Shown here piece after piece: positions 58,685 through 64,000 of a DNA stretch of 64,000 bases. A program made the translations under genes and the position numbers. The stretch spans positions 2,480,001 to 2,544,000 of the forward strand of contig JAHNUO010000004.1 in NCBI GenBank assembly GCA_019787685.1, given 5' to 3'. Positions within the stretch are counted from its first letter, which is position 1; each line of letters begins with the position of its first letter. The notes beneath the pieces are model-generated. The model made no database searches. It saw nothing but the letters and a program-made list of their open reading frames with translations, and was not told the origin of the DNA. The DNA is from Chiua virens (lineage: Eukaryota > Basidiomycota > Agaricomycetes > Boletales > Boletaceae).

Positions 58685-59836
58685 ATGCCGCAACAAGATA
58701 TCGCAGATGCCACTAGGGCAATGAACGATCAAAATGAAAAAGACTCAGATTGGCTGCAAGCAGCCATATTTATCATTTCACACATGTCTGCGGCCATTGC
58801 TGCTTTACAAAATAAACCACCCTCCACGGGAAAGGTTGAAATCTTCGCCGACCCTGGAGCATATGACGGAGAACCGGCCTGATTTGAAGAATGGTGGGCT
58901 AAAATCAAAGGATGGATAGATGTAAACCAAAACACTATCACACCCGGCTCATACACTGCTGTACTCACCATGTTATCTCACCTAAAAGGAAAATGCGCTT
59001 CGCAGTTCACCGAAACTCGCTTAGCACAAGGGACCAACCTCACATGGGGACAATTGGTCATTGACATAGAAGGGATGTTCCGCCAGAATAACAAGGTTGA
59101 CTGGGCTCGCACGGAGCTAGAACATCTCGAACAAGGAAACATGCAGGTCGAAGACTTCCTAATTCAATGGGAAGCACTATGGCACCAAGCCAAAATAGAC
59201 CCTTCACACGCCATAAGACTCCTCAAGGCAAACACAGCACGAGGATTAATTCATCAAATCTTCAGGGATAGAACAAGAATCACCCTGCAAGAACCAATGT
59301 GGAACAATCCTCTCGCTCCAAAGTATGAGAGTGATTGCAACAAGGCCGTGACGGCATACCTCACCTTGATAAGACAGGCAGGAAATTCATTGGAGCAGCT
59401 CCAGTACGTCCACGGGGAACGAACTAAGAAAAAGGACCCCAACGCAATGGACATTGGCTCCACGTCATGATATGAAGTTGACGAAGATGGCTGGTTTACT
59501 GGCAAAGAAGTCAGGGCAGTTGGCCAAAAGAAGGTCAACCCCAATAATAAATGCTACAACTGTGGGAACACAGGGCATGTTCCAAAGGAATGCCCCAAAC
59601 CCAAAGTGCAGTGCCCTGACTGCAAATATTACACCGGCAACCACAAAGCCTCATGTGGAAAATCTCGAAAAGCGAGATCCACCTCTCAACAAAAAGAAGC
59701 CCCTAAAGCTTCAACTTCTTCAGTTCCCAAAAAGGATCCCTTTGTGGCCATTCGCAGAATGAACCCTGAAGAAGTACAGGCATATTATTACGACAAATAC
59801 GAAACCGAAAAGAAGGGAAAAGGCAAGGCGAACTGA
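58685..59836 (+). pseudogene. Family 2 ORF3, gag with CCHC knuckle, two TGA
   Basis: ATG 58685 lies 2 nt after the ORF2 stop. Order: MPQQDIADATRAMNDQNEK, a helical linker, FADPGAYDGEPA, then TGA (58880), FEEWWAKIKGWI, TMLSHLKGKCASQFTETRLA and WARTELEHLEQGNMQVEDFL (capsid). A Lys-rich linker, TGA (59468) and the nucleocapsid knuckle CYNCGNTGHVPKEC follow, with a second Cys cluster CPDCKYYTGNHKASC and a Lys-rich end. The frame has no indel, so only two point changes separate it from an intact gag of about 384 codons. Confidence 0.85.
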
Positions 59837-59895
59837 GTAAACTGGGATCTCACGTTCACACTACCCTTCCAAAGTACTATAAAAACTCTATTTCT

Positions 59896-62712
59896 TTGAA
59901 CTTCAATTTTCAATATTCGGAAAAACCTCCCAAGCAAGAGGATAAACTACTGAAACCATCAAAAACAACAGAAAACGAAAGCGTTGACAGCGTCTCTGCG
60001 GAGCACAGCGGACACGATAGTTCCATGCTTAATTCTGTCCCAAAACAAATACCTGAGGGGTCTTTCATTAGATCTACTTCGGTAGAAAAAGAAATAGTAT
60101 TACCAATTTTGGTATCCCCAGTAAACCAAATTGGTTATGTCGGAGCAAAAGCGAGCACTCTTAGATAGTGGAGCTAACACGATCTTCATACAGAAGGATT
60201 ACATCGCTAAAACTCCCAACTCACACACTTCCCCATGCCATACAAGTCTTCAATGTTGATGGAACCAAGAATCAAGCAGGCTCTATTACTCATGCCACAC
60301 AAATCCTGATCGATTACAAAGGTCACAGAGAAATAGTGGTTGCCGAAATTACCAACCTTGGAAAGAACGACCTTATCCTCGGATACACATGGTTAAAGCA
60401 CCACAATCCCCATATAGACGGGAACACAGGATCAGTTGTAATGTGGAGATGCCAAGAGTCATGTCACATGCAAGACGAAGATGACTTCTTGGATTCCATT
60501 ATCACAGAAGAACTTAAATATGCAAACTCTATCACGGAATCTCGTATTTTTACCACAAACATGGAAACTCCACCTCCTCCTTCTAAGGAACGCACTCTTG
60601 AAGAGATGGTCCCACGAGAATTTATGAAATATGCTAAAGTATTTGGAAAAACGGAATCAGAAAGAATACCATTACAAAAACCATGGGATCACAGCATTGA
60701 TCTAAAAGAATCTTTTGTTCTGAAAAAGGGCTGCTTAATACCCCTCTCTATCACAGAACAAGAGGAGGTCTCCGTGTTCATTGATGACCAATTAAAGAAA
60801 GGGTACATCAGACCCTCTAAATCGGAACAAACATCTCCAGTCTTTTTCATTCCAAAAAAGGGCGGAAAGAAACGTATGGTCCAAGATTACCGATACCTAA
60901 ACGAACATACAAGCAAAAATAACTACCCCTTGCTGCTCATCTCGCAGCTCGTGGATAAATTAAAAGATGCTAAGCTATTTACAAAAATGGATCTCTGATG
61001 GGGATACAATAACGTACACATCAAAGAAGGCGACGAATGGAAAGCAGCTTTTGTCTGCCACCGAGGGTCATTCGAACCCATCATCATGTACTTTGGATTA
61101 TGTAATTCACCGGCCACATTCCAAACTATGATGAACGAAATCTTCACCGATATGAACGGCGTCATTGTCGTCTACATCGATGACCTTATGATATTCACAG
61201 ATACTGACAATTATGAAACTCATGACAAAATCGTACTTGAAGTGCTCAAATGCCTTCAAGAAAACGACCTATACATAAAACCAGAAAAATGCTTCTTTCG
61301 TGTAAAAGAAGTGGACTTCCTCGGAATGATTGTGGGAACTGATGGAATAAAAATGGACAATGAAAAGACCAAAGCAGTAGCCGAATGGCCAACTCCCACA
61401 TCAGTCAAACATATCAGAAGTTTCCTCGGACTTGCCAACTTCTATCGAAGATTCATTAAAGATTATGGAAAAATAGCACGCCCTTTACATGACCTTACTA
61501 AAAAGGATCAAAAATTTGTATGGACCTTCACTTGTGACGAAGCATTCACTATGCTTAAAAAGGCATTTACGACAGCCCCTATCCTAGCTTATCTGGATCA
61601 GAATGCCAAATATTGCTTAGAATGCAATTCATTGGATTTCGCCACTGGAGCAGTCTTATCTTTAGAAAAAGAAGGACTTTGGCACCCTGTCGCTTATAAT
61701 AGCCACTCTATGACACCAGAAGAACGAAACTACCCAATTGCCAATAAAGAAATGCTCTCAGTCATTCACTCTTTAGAATTATGGCGCCACTACCTTGAGG
61801 GTGCAAAATATGAATTTGAAATATGGAATGACCACCAGAACCTTACATGGTTTATGACATGTCAAGATCTCAATCAAAGACAAGCGAGATGGGCACAGTA
61901 TCTCTCATGCTTTAACTTCACTTGGCACCATAAGGCTGGAGTCACAATGGGAAAAGCTGATGCTTTAAGCAGGAGAGAGGACCATATGATTGGAATTGAA
62001 GATGATAACAAAGGAATCCTTCTCATGGATCCATCTAAAATCAGATTAGCCGTCACTCTTCTCTATAATGGTGATCAATTTCTATCAGACATACAACATG
62101 AAACTATGAAATTATCACCTAATGCCATGAAACATCTATTATCTATTGGATACAAAGTTGAGGACGCCTTCCTTAGAAAGGGGGATAGAATCTTCATTCC
62201 CAATGCTTTACGCACGAAATCAATAACCATGTTTCATGACATACCTGAAGCCAGACATCCCGGATATGACAAAACTCTAGAACTTCTTTCATGAACCTAC
62301 ATTTGGCCCCGCATGAATGAAGAAGTCAAAAATTATGTCTTACACTGTGAAAGATGCGCTCGATTCAAAGGTTCTAATCAGAAAACAGCAGGACTCCTGC
62401 AACCTTTAGAAATGCCATCATTACCATGGGAAGATATCTCAGCAGATTTCATTACAGATCTCCCACTTTCACACTCCTATGACTTCATTCTCACGGTTGT
62501 GGATTGCTTCTCCAAAGAAGTCAAATTCATTCCCTGCCACAAAATGTGTTCATCAATGAATCTCGCTAAATTATATCTCTCACATATATGGAAACATCAT
62601 GGCCTCCCTAAGACTATCATATCCCATAGAGGACCACAATTTGCTTCCCAACTTATGAAAGATATATGCTCAGGGTTAAAAATAACCCCTAAACTAAGCA
62701 CCACACACCATC
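59896..62712 (+). pseudogene. Family 2 pol: protease, RT, RNase H, integrase (truncated)
   Basis: The N-terminal part (59896-60168) ends EIVLPILVSPVNQIGYVGAK. The protease site ALLDSGANTIFIQKDYIA follows one frame over (a 4-bp GCGA duplication at about 60150 would explain it), and the frame returns to IQVFNVDGTKNQAG by 60240. RT: KKGYIRPSKSEQTSPVFFIP, then MDL, TGA (60996, CGA expected), [14 protein letters not shown] and the catalytic IVVYIDDLMIF. RNase H: LECNSLDFATGAVL and YPIANKEMLSVI. Integrase: TGA at 62292, an HHCC finger remnant, TVVDCFSKEVKFIP, and TIISHRGPQFAS, where the second catalytic Asp is replaced by His. It stops at 62712 where the next LTR begins. Confidence 0.9.
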
Positions 62713-63236
62713 TGTTACGATACCAACTTTTCCTCACTTCTCAACTCCTACATTCAACTTATTCTAAACATACACGCCTCATGTCAAGGCTGTCCAAAGG
62801 ATCATATCCGATTGGCTGCCACAATAACACAGCATCCATCACCTCATGTTCTTATCTATTCATTTCCCTTATCACTGACTCATCATCGGCAGTGCAAGGC
62901 TATGCTCTTATCTATGACTCATACCGATTCACACCTTATCATCCAATAGGATACATTATGCTTATCTACATACTTCATACTCAGATTAGAACTCCGATAT
63001 CCATGTAGTATATAAACCCCATGAATGACAGCCAGAGAGCTCTAACAAAGTTCTCTTGGAGTTTTCGCCTCTTCACTGGACTGAACCCCCTCTACACTCA
63101 ACCACTACACTTTAACAGTCTAGGTTGTTCTAGGTTGTTTCATTAGAACTTTGTTGTTTATCTTCGCCGTTGACCGACTACTGTCAAGTCCCAACCTCGT
63201 CGTAGCCCCTACTACAAAATAACACAACCGGGCCCA

Positions 63237-63940
63237 AGTAAGTCCCAAGTTTGAAAAGTAGTTGGAACATTTGCTACCAATAAGCCGAATTGCAAAAGAC
63301 TCAAGGTCTAGCAATCGCAGAAGCAGATAGCGCACCCCTTGACCAGAAAGGAGATCTTAACTGACCTGCCCAATCAGTGTCGAACCTACCCCTCTCTGCC
63401 ATCGCAGCAGCTTCAGAAGCTTTCCCTGACCTCGTCGACGAACCTTACGTCCTCGACACAGCTTATCTCGCAGAAATCGTCACTCTCGAGGACCTTGATC
63501 CCGAAGACCGCACCGACACAGAAATTTTCCACGCCTTACTAGGCCACTTCATAGGGGAAACTACTCCCTTATCAGACTACTCTAGTGAACGAGAGTCAAC
63601 CCGGTCCGACAGCCCGGCACTTAGGTATCCAACCGAGGAAGTTGAGGTCAAGCGCGAATATTTTCCCGCTCCCATTCCCGAAAGAGAACCGTCACCTTTC
63701 CCACCAGCTCCTTTGAGAGAACCATCGGAGGAAAGCCTAGGAGACCCAAACGATTGGCTCCCACCCAGAGAAATTGAGAGGAGAAACGCCAGGACAGATC
63801 TTGAGAGAAAGAGAATCCTGAGACGATACAAGGCTAACAGAGTACCGACTCGTATACGCCCATACTCCCAATACGATAACGCCGAATTCCCTTACTTTAG
63901 ACCTAGGAATACTCTTAGGATCCCTTCCAGATTCCTCTAG
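63237..63940 (+). CDS. Family 2 ORF1 in second copy, intact, spliced start codon
   Basis: A at 63237 joins TG at 63378-63379 across a 140-bp intron (GTAAGT...AATCAG), giving MSNLPLSAIAAASEAFPDLV. Without the splice the frame is closed by a TGA at about 63362 and has no ATG. The frame is open for about 187 codons to TAG 63938-63940: VLDTAYLAEIVTLEDLDPED, TDTEIFHALLGHFIGET, EEVEVKREYFPAPIPEREPS, SLGDPNDWLPPREIERRNAR and a basic C-terminus. It is close to the ORF1 of the first copy but lacks its TGA. Confidence 0.7.
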
Positions 63941-63954
63941 ATAGAAAATCTTTT

Positions 63955-64000
63955 ATGTCTTGGGAACTCGTCACACTCGCATCCATTATCTCTTGCACAA
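63955..64000 (+). CDS. Family 2 ORF2 in second copy, start only
   Basis: ATG 63955 lies 14 nt after the ORF1 stop, as in the first copy, and reads MSWELVTLASIISCT before the window ends. The hydrophobic start of the membrane segment is conserved with substitutions. Confidence 0.6.
   Translation, partial: MSWELVTLASIISCT

Larger units (their letters stand above)
57222..62712 (+). mobile_element. Ty3/gypsy retroelement family 2, nearly full length, cut in integrase
   Basis: It comprises the 5' LTR 57222-57651, a primer site, a leader intron, ORF1, ORF2 (membrane), ORF3 (gag) and pol up to the integrase core. It is interrupted at 62713 by another copy of the same family in the same orientation. 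All inactivating stops in the ORFs are TGA. No chromodomain can be seen because the 3' part is outside or lost. Confidence 0.9.
62713..64000 (+). mobile_element. Second family 2 copy inserted in the first, continues past window
   Basis: The 5' LTR is 62713-63142 (TGTTACGATACCAACTTTTCC to CTAGGTTGTTTCA). The primer site AGAACTTTGTT is at 63145-63155 and its partner AACAAAGTTCT at 63044-63054. The leader intron is 63238-63377, followed by ORF1 and the start of ORF2. The insertion point follows LSTTHH in the integrase of the first copy. The copy is younger by position and, as far as visible, intact. Confidence 0.9.

Overview
The window is from the nuclear genome of a filamentous fungus, almost certainly a basidiomycete of the Agaricomycetes. 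The evidence is the short GT-AG introns of about 50-60 bp and the set of multicopy families: a KDZ (Kyakuja-Dileera-Zisupton) transposase with its CxC cysteine cluster, RecQ-like helicase copies, a fungal Helitron, Ty3/gypsy chromoviruses and several uncharacterised basidiomycete repeat-associated families. I cannot name the genus. I see no clear housekeeping gene. This is a repeat-dense, nested and decaying compartment.

Layout. 1-1258: C-terminal part of a RecQ-like helicase, followed by a 10-bp minisatellite. 2541-4400: a second broken RecQ N-terminus and a gene remnant. 4495-12785: two arrays built on the palindrome TGATATATCA enclose two minus-strand unknown genes and a broken KDZ transposase gene. 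12777-13806: an unknown Pro/Ser-rich gene. 14250-15862: a complete but inactivated Tc1/mariner element. 16138-19590: a decayed Spt5-like (NGN/KOW) gene. 20175-20824: a solo LTR with a perfect target duplication. 20902-22130: a WD40 pseudogene. 24595-29800: a Helitron with its Rep domain but no helicase, abutting 2.2 kb of 41-bp minisatellite (29985-32225). 35230-41590: a chromovirus (gag, protease, RT, RNase H, integrase, chromodomain and an unusual zinc-knuckle tail) cut in its RT by a solo LTR. 41640-44880: an unknown basidiomycete gene cut by another solo LTR. 44912-46481: a second, unrelated Tc1-type element. 46690-47935: a foldback element. 49310-50175: a tandem array. 50480-54350: two nested LTR elements. 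56271-56884: a small Cys-rich gene. 57222-62712: a nearly complete Ty3/gypsy element (family 2), cut in its integrase by another copy of the same family that runs off the window end.

The most interesting material is the family 2 retroelement. Three copies carry an 11-nt sequence just after the LTR that is complementary to the expected 5' end of the element RNA, which is the arrangement of self-priming Tf1/sushi elements. In two copies the start codon of ORF1 is assembled only by splicing (A|TG) across a leader intron. Upstream of gag there are two extra ORFs, an acidic protein and a short one-pass membrane protein, packed with gaps of 14 and 2 nt. The Helitron also has a start codon split by an intron (AT|G). 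The KDZ locus may be one large element whose ends are palindrome arrays.

Most inactivating stops, in unrelated elements, are TGA where the reading frame suggests CGA (arginine), with others at CAG/CAA or TGG. That pattern points to C-to-T decay of methylated repeats as the common fate of the region. Positions and splice sites were read by eye. Family names rest on motifs, not on database searches.
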